Assembly: GCA_963675135.1 (NCBI GenBank)
Contig: OY776132.1
Span: 1,736,001-1,800,000, forward strand
DNA length: 64,000 nt
Direction of reading: 5' to 3'
From: Galeopsis tetrahit
Taxonomy: Eukaryota; Streptophyta; Magnoliopsida; Lamiales; Lamiaceae
The translations under genes and the position numbers were made by a program. Every line of letters starts with the position of its first letter. Position 1 is the stretch's first letter. Below the pieces are notes generated by a model that was given only the letters and a program-made list of their open reading frames with translations, was not told where the DNA came from and did not search any database. Below, piece by piece: positions 22,999-35,700 of the stretch.

Positions 22999-24030
22999 GA
23001 TGTACCGAGAAGTTATATACTAGTATACATACAAGTTCATGAATAAATTATGAATCGAGGTTGAACTGGTTGTACTTGTATTGTTAGTATATTGATTAAA
23101 TGGTAGTATATGCAAGTATGTATTTTTGTACTACTAGTTTTGAATGGCATTTTTTTTTTATTTACCAATTAAGGCCCATATAAAAGAACTCAAACATGAT
23201 ATGCTTGTTGTCGACTTGGAGTTGGGCCCCAATTCTCATCAAAGGGAACAAGGCAAGGTCCAACATGTTTTAGTATTCTTCAAACAACAAACTTCAAATA
23301 TATATATTTGAAATTGCTGCCTCTTTCCAATCGTGAGAAAGTAGGGAGATAAGTGCAGATTTTGTCAATGGTCTTGCAAACTTGATCTCCATTCTCGAAC
23401 TCGAAGCGAGACAAATACATACTAAAGTATTCAAATATCAAGAACAACATAAACAAAACAAAAAAAATTCACCTAAACAAAATAAATTAAGAAAAACTTA
23501 ACTTAGAACATAAAACAAAGCCCACAAAGGAAAGGTAGGCATGAAAAAACTCACAAAGGGAGAAACCACAAACTAAGATTTAACACCTGAAAAATTGTGA
23601 ACTAAAAAGTAAAAATTACTCCCTTCCTTCCGGTCAAAACTACCTAATTTTTTTTTCATCTGTCTCAATTAAAGTTACTCTTTTTTTTTTTTGTAAAGAG
23701 GGAGTACAATCTTAGATCTAAAATGTAAAACAAAAATAGAAAACGAAAGGATCAACAGATCAATATACCAACCGGCCACCGTAAAAACAAGATTGTAGGA
23801 AAGATCAATTGTTGACCCAAAACAATTACAACTACGAACTACTACTATAAACAATGTGGCATACAAATAAATACGTTGGGGAAACGGGGAGGGCGGTGGT
23901 CCGATGGCAGCGAAGGCCGGTGGGGCGCCGCCGCTCCGGCAAGAGGGAGGCACCGCACAATCAAAATATTCTTAAATAAACTATTGTGCACTCCCCTATA
24001 CTATATATAGATTGTATTTTCTGATGATTG
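22999..24030. other. 3' flank of the lyase gene and spacer
   Basis: The first 150 bp are probably lyase 3'UTR. A short inverted-repeat element at 23619-23704 is bounded by CTCCCTTCCTTCC and GAGGGAG with TA flanks (86 bp, Stowaway-like). A GC-rich patch at 23880-23955 codes for nothing recognised. Confidence 0.5.
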
Positions 24031-24660
24031 TATATCCATGAATAAAGATCAGATTCTACTATGTCTATATGCACTCCACTGCTTTCTTCTTCACTAAAAT
24101 GTTCTCTACTTTTTCATAGGGCTATATATGAAAAAGATCATATTCTACTATGCGCTCCATTGCTTTATCCTTTCACTAAAATGTTCTCCACTTTTATCAT
24201 AGAGTTGCATGCCTATGGTTATGCTTATGGTTGTTTAAAGAATACAAGTACGTAAACGTCACTACACCAAGAAAATTAACTTTTAGTGACAGAAATAATG
24301 TCATTATTGTTTCTTTAGCGAAAATTTTTTAATGACCGAAATGAGACCAAAAGAAGAAATGGGTAGAAATCCTTCCTATCAATAAAAATCAAATTTTGTC
24401 ATTAAAGACTTTTATCATAGAGCTGCATGCCTATGGTTATACTTATGATTATTGTTGTTTAAAGAATACAAGTAGGTCACTATAAAAAAAAAAAAAAAAA
24501 AAAACTTATAGTAAAATTAACTTTTAGTGAGAGAAATTGTGTTATTATTATTTCTCTAGTAAAAATCTTTAGTGACAGAAAATTGAGAATTAATGACAAA
24601 TCGTATCATTAAAAATCAATTTCTGCATTTTTAGCTAAAAAACAACAATGAGAGTATTTT
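24031..24660. repeat. Duplicated segments next to CACTA-like ends
   Basis: A segment of about 70 bp starting TTTTATCATAGAG and ending AAGAATACAAGTA occurs at about 24192-24252 and 24411-24475. Each copy is followed by CACTAC or CACTAT and then TTAACTTTTAGTGA and AGTGACAGAAA words, as in subterminal regions of CACTA (En/Spm) elements. A smaller duplication (ACTAAAATGTTCTC) occurs at about 24093 and 24175. No transposase was seen and outer borders are not defined. Confidence 0.6.
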
Positions 24661-25029
24661 GTCACTACTCGTACTTGTATTTTATAAATCTCAAATATAA
24701 CTATTCGTAAATACTATTGTGAATAAATTTTTCCAAAACTCAGTTTAATTATGGAATATATTGTTAGTTCACGGGACGTTTTTTTTAGATTAATTGAGCT
24801 TATAACACGAGTCCAAATTAAACGGGCTTAATAATATCGATCTAAAAATTAAATTATTTATCAATGAATTACAAAAATAAAATAATATATTTCTAAAAAT
24901 CAGTATAATTTTAACTAATTTTATTTTTATCATGAATATTAAACTCAAACTACCAATTATAACTTGTACGAGCTTACTAACGTGTTTGTTCACAAGCTAA
25001 GAAATCGAATACCATTGAGTTTGAAAAAC
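24661..25029. other. AT-rich spacer
   Basis: No gene, RNA or repeat structure could be supported here. Confidence 0.5.
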
Positions 25030-26175
25030 TAGAAATGTAGTCACTATAATTAGAAAAAAGGAAAATTCAGAAAGAAAGTGCTGATTTATTCATTTTTTCT
25101 TATAATCCATATATTTAGTTAGAAAAAAATGTAGTCACTATAATTAGAATAATTAAAGAAAATGCTTATTTATTCATTTACTTAAAATCCATAAATTTAA
25201 CTAGAAATTAAGTTGTCGCTATAATTAGAATAAAGAAAAATAGTGCTGATTTATTCATTTTTCTTATAATCCATATATTTAGCTAGAAGCCTAGAAACAA
25301 ATGTACGTAGTCACTATAATTAGAATACTTAAAGAAAATGCATATTTATTCATTTGACATAAAATCCATAAATTTAACTAGAAATAAAGTTGTCACTATA
25401 ATTAGAATAAAGAAAAATACAGAAAGAAAGGGCTGATTTATTCATTTTTTCTTATAACCCATCTATTTAACTAGAAATAAATGTAGTCACTATAATTAGA
25501 TTAATTAAAGAAAATCCATATTTATTCATTTGACTTAAAATCCATAAATTTAACTAGAAACAAAGTTGTCACTATAATTAGAATTAAAAAAAAATACAGA
25601 AAGAAAGTGCTGATCTATTCATTTTTTCTTATAACCCATCTATTTAACTAGAAATAAATGTAGTCACTATAATTAGATTAATTAAAGAAAATGCATATTA
25701 TTCATTTGACTTAAAGTCCATAAATTTAACTAGAAACAAAGTTGTCACTATAATTAGAATAAAAAAAAATACAGAAAGAAATAAAGTGCTGATTTATTCA
25801 TTTTTTCTTATAATCCATATATTTAGCTAGAAAAAAAATGTAGTCACTATAATTAGAATAATTAAAGAAAATCCATATTATTCATTTGACTTAAAGTCCA
25901 TAAATTTAACTAGAAACAAAGTTATCACTATAATTAGAATAAAGAAAAATACAGAAAGAAAGTGCTGATTTATTCATTTTTTCTTATAATCCATATATTT
26001 AATTAGCTAGAAAAAAATGTAGTCACTATAATTAGAATAATTAAAGAAAATGCATATTATTCATTTGACTTAAAGTCCATAAATTTAACTAGAAACAAAG
26101 TTGTCACTATAATTAGAATAAAGAAAAATACAGAAAGAAAGTCATGATTTATTCATTTTTTTCTTATAATCCATA
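25030..26175. repeat. Dimeric tandem-repeat array (about 178-bp period)
   Basis: The motif GTCACTATAATTAGA recurs about every 80-95 bp from 25038 to 26118. Two half-units alternate: one carries GTAGTCAC and AATTAAAGAAAATGC, the other GTTGTCAC and ACAGAAAGAAAGTGCTG. Full units start near 25130, 25307, 25482, 25660, 25839 and 26018, a period of about 175-180 bp and about 6.5 copies. The unit length is in the range of plant satellites, but the array is short and isolated. No coding potential. Confidence 0.93.
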
Positions 26176-28735
26176 TGTTTTAAATTTGTGTCCTACTACT
26201 ATTTAGCCATGCAAATAATTTTTAAGAGATCAGTTCATATAAAATGTAAAACTCTGACTTTAAACGAATCCCCATAAGTGATCAGTGATCAGATTGATTT
26301 TTCAAATTAATCTGTACTTAAACCGAATACCGAGTCATAAAAAAAAAATACTTAGCCATGCGTCCGAGCAAAGTCCGATTATTTCTCAGTGTGAAAAAGC
26401 GTTACCAACGAGTTTTCCATATTATTCGCGCATAGTACAAAACACGCTTATCACAATTAGGTAAATAGTAATACCAAACATTTACAGCTAATCGACCCCA
26501 TTTTTAGTGTAACAATTACCATAAATATTATTTTCATTTTTTAATATTAGATGTAACGAGGGAAAAAGTTTTGTACCTTTTTGTCAATTATGTGATGATC
26601 GTTTTCTAATTTGTCAGCAAAAAATTCCAAATAAAAAGTTAATTCTAATCTCTTTAATTAGGTCCATTTTAGTGGGCTAAATTAGGTGAAAATAGTTGAA
26701 TCTAAAATCAAATGTATACCTAACCCACAAAACTTGATGGTGTGTATACCAAATAATCGAAAAAAATATTATTTGTAATTCAATCTAGGATAGTTATGAA
26801 TGACGATTGGGTAGAGCGGGAACCTAGATATCCAGACCCGCCTCATTTTATGAATGAGACGGGACGACCCATTCAAAATAAAATATTTATTTTTGTAAAA
26901 ATTATACATGGAATATATATAGTTTAAAAGATATAACATAATATTAATTAGATTTCTATCGAAAAATAAATAAAAATAGTTTTAAAAATATGTTTATGAA
27001 TTTATTTTTACATTAAGGTTGACCTCAAAAATATATATATGAAGTTAAATTGTTGTTAATATGGAGTATATTACTCCCTTTGTCCCTCATTCAATGTGAC
27101 ATTTACTGTTTGCAAAAAGATTTAAGATAGACGTTATTGGTATTTAAATGGATAAAACTATTTTTTTTATAAGGGTTAAATGAAATAAGATAAAAAATAT
27201 GCTTTTATGTAGGAGAATTATAATGGCATAAGTGCAATATTACAAGATGTTTGAGGGGAGTTAAAAGGAAATGAGTTGTATTTTATTTCCATATATTTTA
27301 GAAATGTTCAATGATGTACAGTAACTCTACGTGAGAAATTATAATTTTAATTGAACAATAAATATATATTCAAAGAGCCATATTTGTGTGAAATATTTTT
27401 ACACATGAAATACATATAAATAAAGCAGTTTAAAAAAAATTGTGGTAATGTTTTACCTAAAAAATTTTGTTTCAGTATACTATAATTAACTATATTTCAT
27501 ATAAATTTTTATCATATTCAAATCACTTAAAATTCAATTGCATAAAAAAATTTATCATTAATTAAATATGCAAAATATATAAGCATATTACATTTATATG
27601 TACATTATATATATATATATAATTAATATGAAAAATGGGGGCACAAATTCCGAACACGAGACAAGAATGATACTCAGACTCGTCTCACTACACTAGGCAC
27701 AATGCAGAAGATTCAAACAATACAGATCAGAACAGATTAAATTGAAATTGTCATCTATAAAAATAGTTGAATATATTTAAATTTAACTATAAATATTTCA
27801 ACAAATCTACCCAATATACTAAAAGTCAATTCTTGGTAAACCTCACATTTGAAATCATAAATAAATTTTTAATGCATTCTTACCAACCAACATGAATGAA
27901 CTCCAACACACCAACAATAGTGCACAAATACGGTTCATTGATTTAAAGCAAAGTAATCTTTATCCAATCACAAACATTTGTAGTGCAAATTTCTTTAATT
28001 CCTCCTCTTACCTAAAAATTAGGGAAAATACTTTTTTTTTTTTTTAAATTGTTGAATTTTGATTTTTATACTTTTAAGTTTTTTTAGAGTAAATAATCTC
28101 TTATAAATAGAGTTTTTTTAAGCCTAGATGTGTAGATAAACGACAAAGTCAGTTATTTACAATAATTATATGATATTAACCTTTATTTGCTGATAACATG
28201 ATATTTACTTTTAATGGCAGATAATAAGAGTAAAATCTTAAAATTTGTTTCATTTTAAGGGTGTGAAAGTTATTATGGAAATCCTAAAAAAAATGTAAAA
28301 GTTATTGTGAAACGGTGGAAATACAACTTAAGGGGCAAAAAAAAAATTATTTTCCCTAAAAAATTAAATGCAATTATATACTCCAGTGCACTTAATGCAT
28401 ACAAGACTGATGTATCATTTCTATGACACTTATGTAAATATGTCGTCATCATCTTTATAACAAAAAATAATTGACCCTAATTAATTATTATAATGGATAT
28501 ACAAAGTAAACGTGTGCAATAATAATAATTAATATTATTTCCCTAATTTGGTCAATAATGAGAGAAAAAGTAAAGGCGAATTTCTAGCCTTCCATTGTGT
28601 TTCAAGAATCAAAAACTGAATTTACTTGGCATTTACTACATTTTTGTCAATTTGTCGTACAAAAATAAACCCATTGATGTTTGTAATTTTTGTACTACCG
28701 CGTATAGTGTGTAGTACATGGCTACACAATTAAAA
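26176..28735. other. AT-rich spacer with scattered repeat remnants
   Basis: No gene was recognised. One Stowaway-like end (CTCCCTTTGTCCCTCATTC) lies at about 27074 without a clear partner. There is a TA microsatellite at about 27609-27622. Bases 26220-26335 resemble 44480-44570 (both contain CTCTGACTTTAAACG), so they belong to a dispersed repeat. Confidence 0.5.
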
Positions 28736-29086
28736 TTATGGCGACATTGTTTTGTTCTATAAATTCTGAGGGAGTTATGGCGATCACAAATCGTTGTGCA
28801 TTGGGGAAAAATCCGCAATTGAATTGGGGGTTTGCAGAAGTTGATAATTTCCGAATTCTGAAATTTGATAAAATTTGTGGGTTTTGCAATTGTTGCGTCT
28901 TCTCCGATCATCTTGTTCAGTTGAAGAACACGGCACTTCTGGTAAGAATCTTGGTTTCTGCTTGAAAGAATCGTTTTTGTTAGTAATATTTTAGTATTGA
29001 ATTAATTTACTAATTTTTGCCCACAATGTGTTTGTGAAAATGCCAATGTGAAAATTGTAGGTGTTACTGTTAGTGATTGAAGAAAA
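28736..29086 (+). promoter_or_regulatory. YSL 5' leader with intron and an overlapping upstream ORF
   Basis: A leader exon is predicted to end at 28941 (donor GTAAGA) and to join at 29061 (acceptor TTGTAG). An upstream ATG at 28738 opens a frame that stays open across the splice and overlaps the transporter start at 29087 out of frame, ending about 79 bp inside the coding region. If transcription starts before 28738 this upstream ORF could reduce translation. The transcription start is unknown. Confidence 0.45.
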
Positions 29087-32000
29087 ATGGGGACACAAAA
29101 TGAAAGGGGGGAAATGGTGGAAATTGAGAAGGAGGATTTAGAGGAGACGAATAGAGGGCTCACAGAAGATATGAAGAGGATTCCTCCATGGAATAAACAG
29201 ATAACAATTCGAGGAATTATTGCTGGTTTATTCATTGGATGTATATACAGTCTTGTACTGATGAAGCTTAATCTTTCAACCGGCCTTGTTCCAAATCTCA
29301 ATGTATCAGCTGCTCTTCTTGCATTTGTGATTATAAGAACATGGACAAAGGTTCTTGAAAAGGCGAATATTACCACTATGCCATTTACGAAACAGGAGAA
29401 TACAGTTATCCAGACTTGTGCTGTTGCTTGCTATGCCATTGCTTATGGAGGTTGACAATGCTTTTTTTGTAGTTTGTAATTAGGCTCTGTTAAATGATTT
29501 CAGGGGATTTTCATTTTACTTACCTTTTGTTAAATGAATATTGTGTTGTTAGGTGGATTTGGATCTTATCTTTTGGCATTGAATAAGAAGATATATGTTG
29601 AGGCAGGGGTTAATACTGATGGGAATTCTCCCCGGAGTTATAAAGAACTTAGGCTTGATTGGATGATCGGATTTCTTTTCGTTATTAGTTTTGTTGGCTT
29701 GTTGTCTTTGGTTCCTCTTAGAAAGGTAATCTTGAAGAAAATTGAGCATTTTGAGTTTGATGGCTTTTGCTTATATGCTTTATGATCGTTTTTGCAGATC
29801 ATGGTTATCGATTACAAGTTACCTTATCCGAGTGGAACTGCAACTGCTGTTCTTATAAATGGATTCCACACTGCTAAAGGAGACAAGATGGCAAAGTAAG
29901 CATTCCCTTAATTTTAAGCATTACACTTAGTCCATCTACATGAAGAAATAAAATGGAACAGATCGGTAACGACTCTCGATGCTTCGAATTGCAGGAAACA
30001 GGTTCGTGGATTCATGAAGTTTTTTTCACTCAGTTTCATTTGGAGTTTTTTCCAGTGGTTCTATACCGGTGGAGAACAGTGCGGATTTATCAATTTCCCC
30101 ACATTTGGGTTGAAAGCTTGGAAACAATCGTATGCAGATGATTCTTTATTCGTTGCAAGTTCAAGACTCTTGAATCATTTGATAATTTTCCAGCAATTAC
30201 TGATTTAAAATATTGAATTTTGCAGCTTTTACTTCGATTTCAGTATGACTTATGTGGGAGCAGGGATGATCTGCTCTCATATAGTGAATGTGTCTTTACT
30301 TCTTGGAGCCGTTCTTTCTTGGGGCATAATGTGGCCACTAATCGGTCGTAAGAAGGGAGATTGGTTCCCCGAAAATGTCAAGGAAAGTAGCATGAGTAGT
30401 CTGAATGGTTACAAAGTATGTATTTGTAAGAAAAACAGTTTGTTCGTTGTTTTTTCTGTTCGATGCGGTTCCAACTTGAATATACGATCATGATTTTCTT
30501 GCAGGTTTTCATTTCAATCGCTCTTCTTCTAGGCGATGGCCTCTACCATTTTGTCAAGACATTGTGGTCTACCTTCAGAAACATTCGCTCTACCATGAGT
30601 AAGAGGAATCAAACTGCAGGTGAAAATTGTTTTACTTTTACATAATGTTTCTGTTGGACCCTTCCTGAATTGGTCATCAGCTTTTTCTCTCTTTGGGAAA
30701 ATAGTTTTATAGTCCTCAAGTTACTCCTATTTCGCTTTAAGTCCTGTCGATTTTCTCGAAATAGTTTTGTCACTTTCAAATTTTTTTTGCTTTAAGTCTT
30801 GTTGATTTTCACGAATTGAAAATAGTCTGGTAACTTTCAATTTTTTGACATTTTAGCCTCCTAACTAGTCATAGGAGGTGAAACATTTGGTTGACCAATC
30901 AGACTGTTCCACGTGGACCAATCAGACCCTGAAACACCAGTGTTTACCGGATGTTTTACGTCCTACAACAGGTTACCAGACTAAAATGTCGAATAATTAA
31001 AAGTTACCAGACTCTAACTTATAGGACTAAAAATATCATTTTCCCATTATATTTACACCAAATCAAGATCATGAAGGATAAAGCTCTAATTTAGGATGAT
31101 GGGTGATGAAATTCCAAAGCTATTGATGCCTTCAATTGCTACTCTCAATAGTTACAGTCCTGAAAAAAACATTATTCCTGGAAGAATCAAGATTCTGTCA
31201 GTTTATTGGTTCATTCAAGATGTCTATCATATATAATTATGCGAACTTAAAGTTTGTTTCTTACAACAGAAGAACCAAACGACAAGAAACTATCTGTTGA
31301 AGATGCTCGAAGGAACGAAGTATTTATACGAGAGACCATTCCTCTGTGGATAGCTTGTGTGGGCTACGTTCTCTTCTCCATCATCTCTATAATTGCCATC
31401 CCACTCATGTTTCCTCAACTCAAATGGTACCACGTTTTGGTCGTCTACATATTCGCCCCGTCTCTGAGCTTCTGCAACGCTTACGGAGCTGGTCTAACCG
31501 ATATGAACATGTCCTACAACTACGGGAAAGTCGCACTCTTCGTTCTCGCCAGCGTCTCCGGAAAAGACAACGGGGTCGTTGCCGGACTCATTGGATGCGG
31601 TCTCGTAAAGTCGATGACATCCATATCCTGCGACTTGATGCACGACATGAAAACGAGCCATCTAACCCTAACGTCCCCCCGCTCGATGCTCCTTAGCCAG
31701 GCGATCGGGACGGCAATCGGATGCGTGGTGGGCCCACTCACGTTTTTCCTCTTTTACAAGGCCTTCGACGTCGGAAACAGTAACGGGAGTTATAAAGCCC
31801 CGTATGCGATCATATACCGTAACATGGCGATTCTTGGAGTCGAGGGCTTCTCTGCTCTGCCTAACCATTGCTTGCATCTTTGTTACGGGTTCTTCGTGTT
31901 TGCAATATCGGTTAACTTGTTGAGAGACGTTGTGCCGGAGAAGTTCGGGAAATTCGTTCCACTCCCGATGGCGATGGCGGTGCCGTTCTTGGTGGGAGCT

Positions 32001-32207
32001 TCTTTTGCCATTGACATGTGCATTGGGAGTTTGGTTGTTTTTGTTTGGCAAAGAATAAATAGCAAAAAGGCAGGTTTAATGGTTCCTGCAGTTGCATCGG
32101 GTTTGATATGTGGTGATGGGCTTTGGGTTCTTCCTTCTTGTATTCTTGCTTTGGCTAAAATTCGTCCTCCAATTTGCATGAATTTCTTGCCAGGCAATAG
32201 TTCATGA
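29087..32207 (+). CDS. YSL: Yellow stripe-like (YSL) metal-nicotianamine transporter, OPT family
   Basis: Seven exons: 29087-29450, 29553-29725, 29798-29895, 29995-30129, 30226-30415, 30505-30619 and 31270-32207. All phases agree and give 670 residues, close to the roughly 675 of Arabidopsis YSL1-3. After an acidic cytosolic N-terminus (about 40 residues) there are many hydrophobic segments, fitting the 12-14 membrane spans of the OPT family. Family blocks include KLNLSTGLVPNLNVSAALLAF, GGGFGSYLLALN, DYKLPYPSGTATAVLINGFH, YTGGEQCGFINFPTFGLKAW, ILGVEGFSALPNHCL and SGLICGDGLWVLPS (the first is shown only as its start KLNLSTGLVPN). YSL proteins carry iron, zinc or copper bound to nicotianamine across the plasma membrane. 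YSL3 is the likely subtype, supported by gene order. The first donor (GTTGAC) is weak but fits the phase. Confidence 0.95.
30695..31045. mobile_element. MITE-like inverted-repeat element in YSL intron 6
   Basis: The left end GGGAAAATAGTTTTATAGTC and the right end, reverse-complemented GGGAAAATGATATTTTTAG, form imperfect terminal inverted repeats. The 351 bp interior contains repeated 'agtcctGTCGATTTTC'-type words. No TSD is certain. A relative with similar AATTTTAGTCC ends occurs at 44644-44984. Confidence 0.6.
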
Positions 32208-32501
32208 CTCATATGACTCATGAGAGATTATTGTGTAGGATATTTAGAAAGAAAAGGTTGAATTACTAAGAAATATTTTACATGAGTTGATTCAAAATTA
32301 GATTCTTGAAATTTATTTTTATACCAACTCAAATAATTATATAAAAAAAGGAATAATGGGAAATTTGTCTATTAGATTGAGAAAAGAGTAATACAATTAA
32401 TAATTTTATGTGGTCCAACTTGATCACCTTTAGTAAATTAATAATTATGATAAATTTATGTGGTCCATGTTTACCCATATAAATTATCTACAAAAAAATT
32501 A
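32208..32501. other. YSL 3' flank
   Basis: Short region holding the likely 3'UTR; no other feature seen. Confidence 0.5.
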
Positions 32502-32717
32502 CTCCCTCCGTCCCTGAAAAACTTTCATTTGATGGAACGAAGTTTAAGAAAAAAGTATAATAATTAGAGCTTTGAAGGTAATTTTGTAAACTTTTATATA
32601 TAAAGTAAATAACGTAGTTTTGATTGAGTGTATGATGGACCCAAAAGATATTGTATGAAGGGTAAATACGTGTATATAGTGAAAGTAACTATGAAAACTT
32701 TTCAGGAACGGAGGTAG
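32502..32717. mobile_element. Stowaway-like MITE downstream of YSL
   Basis: Ends CTCCCTCCGTCCCTGAAAAA and, at the right, TTTTCAGGAACGGAGGTAG, with TA flanks. It is 216 bp long. The terminal inverted repeats pair over about 18 bases with two mismatches. Confidence 0.85.
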
Positions 32718-35700
32718 TATAAAGTACATTGACTAACTGATTAAAGTTATGGTATTTTTAGATACATGTTTGTTCAAAAAAAGGTTCCTAGTATTTAATT
32801 AAGAGTCTACATATCTCATTTCGTGAGAAGGGTCAACATACGATGTAAAAAGTGATAATGTTTAAACATTATTATTTTATAGTCATTTTTATTAAAAAAT
32901 ATTATCACTTTATAGTCACTTTTGTTAAAAAAAAATATTACGTCCTCTGTTGAATTTTATAATTCTCATTTGGACTGAATACAAATTTAAAAAAATTTAA
33001 AAAAGAAAATTAGACACATGGAGTATCATTTTTTTTTTTCTTACTTAAACATTATCACTATTTAAATAGTGAGTTTCAAAAATACATTTAATCACGTTTT
33101 AACCAACATAAATTTTTTTATTTTAAAATGTGTTGTTCATTTTAAAATTTTAAAATATAATCCGTCTTAAAAAAAATTTTAAAAATTTATAAGACAATCT
33201 CACACAAATGTATTTCTTTAATTTAAGTGTATCAAATAAAATTAATACTGCATTTTTAAAGTAATGAAATTTCACGATCTTGACCGAATCAATTTAGAGG
33301 GATTTTACGGGTATGTAGTTGTGTGTATTATTATAATTATAATTATTTTGTATTATATTTATAAAAATCTATTTAAAGAAACTAAATGAGTTAAACGAGT
33401 AGAATAATTATATGTCATTGTCAGTTGACCCACCTAACCTATTCAACCAATCTGATTTTCACACGAATCTGCAAAATTGAATGTACGTGTTAATATTATC
33501 ATCATGTCGTGACAGACCAGTCCAATCCTAATTTAATGTTTTTTTATTTATTTAGAATTTAGAGATCATTATGCTTTCATCCGTAAATAAAAAAAAAAAC
33601 ATTGACCAAGTTCTGAAATAATTTACTCCATGGTCTAAATTTAGTTCATTTATTCAGATATAAATTTTAATGCCATCATTATTTTTACACTTTCTTTTTC
33701 AAAACGTTTCAGAATAACTTTTACAAGATTAAAATAAATAACCCTTTATAAATTTCATTTTTACAATATCTTCAATTTTAAATAAATGTCATTACTTTTT
33801 CTTTATACATATACAAAAGTCAACTTATTTATTTAATTTATAGATTTATAAAATTATTCCTCAAAATTCTCACTAAATTCATTTATCTTATTTTATATGT
33901 CACTTTACCGTGTGAAAGAAATCTTGAGAAGAAGAAAGTATTAATTAATTTATGAATAAAATAAATAAATGAGAGTGTGATGAATTATTGTGCAATACTT
34001 ATAAAAATATAATTTTTTATAAATAAAAGAAAATAAATTATAATTTAATTAAATATGTGATAGCTTGGATGATGAAAATAAAATTATTTAAATAAAGGTA
34101 TTACGTAGTATTTTTTAAAAGAATACAAATAATAAAATTGAAAAAAAATGAAGTTTGAATAGTGAAATTTAAGGAGAGGTGTACGAATGTAACTCTATCG
34201 TTAAATCTAAACCACACAAATTTGATTCCTCCTTTTTTTCAATAGCGACAAGCCGACAATGATAGTATTGGTTCTAAAATTAATTAAATAAAAATAAGCA
34301 TTGACTAAGTTGATTGAAAATAAATTTAAATCATACTCTCTTTCAGTTTATCTATAAGTTTTCCGTCATTTTTTTCACATGAATTAAGAAAAGTAAGTAT
34401 ACTAATTTCATTTCGCATTTACTTTCACTCACTCGTTACACAATAACTTTTACACTTTTAAAATAAAAAACTATTTATATATATCCTTAATTTTATACAA
34501 ACGTCATTATTTTTTCTCCACACATACATAAAAAGTCAACTCATTTATTTACTTTATACATAAATATTTACAAACTTATCCCTCAATTTTTTATTAAATT
34601 CACTCTTCTTATTTTGTGTGTTATATGTGAAAGAAATAATGAGACGAAGAGAATAATAGATATATAAGTGATGTAATTGAGAGAATGAAAGTGAAATAGA
34701 GATAAAAAGTAAAATATATATAAAATGAAATGTAATAATAAAAAATTAAAAAATATTTGTAAAAAATAATATAAGAAGTTTCGTACGAACTAAAATGTCA
34801 AAACAGAAAGTTTATACCGATTGAATTTGTCCGAAAAAACTACATATGAAACGTTATTAGTATACTAAAAAATTATTGAAATAAAAGGCTATGTTCCCAC
34901 GTGGCAGTGTAATACGCCAATGTTTTTCAAACAAATATTCTTTTGTCTGTGCATCAATTTTATATTTTTACAAAATTCAGAATCAAACAAGGAGGAATAA
35001 AAGAGCGTCGACAAATTCTTTTTAGATTTTACGTATTTTTTAATAACCATAAATTAAAATTTTAATTGTTTTTGGTAATATATAGATTTAAAATTGTAAT
35101 TTTATTTTATCACTTAAAACTGACGGATTTAGAGCAGTTTGAACTTTCATCATATATTCTTAAAATATTATAAATATTTAAAATGCTTTTAAAAAGAAAA
35201 AAAAATCAATTACTAAACATAGTAATTACAACAGAAGAGTTTCTATAAATAGGTCGTTGTCCTCTACATGAATAGAAAAGAATCTGTCCTGACCGTCAGA
35301 GGGTACCCCACCTGCATGTGCCTGGATTATGAATCTATCTGAAAGTATATACTCCATATATATATATATATATATTCTCTTTTTATAATAAAAAGTTGAG
35401 TTTACTCTAAAAAAAATTAAGAAGGTTTTTTTAATACTACCTGATTTCTCTTTTCGTTACTTTTTAAGTACAAAGATTAAAAAAATTGATGCAATTGAAA
35501 AAGAAAGTAAGATAAAAAGTGAAATGTGAAAAAAATATATATATATTTATGAAAAATAGTATGAAAATCTTTATAGATAAACAAATTAAAATAAGAAAAT
35601 GAAGAACTTATAGACGAATTGAGAAAATAATGTTTTATTAAAGTTGTTGGTGAAAAGTGTGAGCAAAGTAAAAATGTTGAGAGATAAAGTGCTATAAAAG

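Noticed and set aside
23880..23955. GC-rich patch as a coding exon
   Set aside because: The reading frames give Pro/Ala-rich peptide without splice continuity or any known motif.
25030..26175. CRISPR-like array
   Set aside because: This is a plant nuclear sequence; the repeats are contiguous, diverged and have no unique spacers.
31520..32221. Antisense ORFs opposite the last YSL exon
   Set aside because: They have no protein-like features and mirror the codon pattern of the transporter exon.
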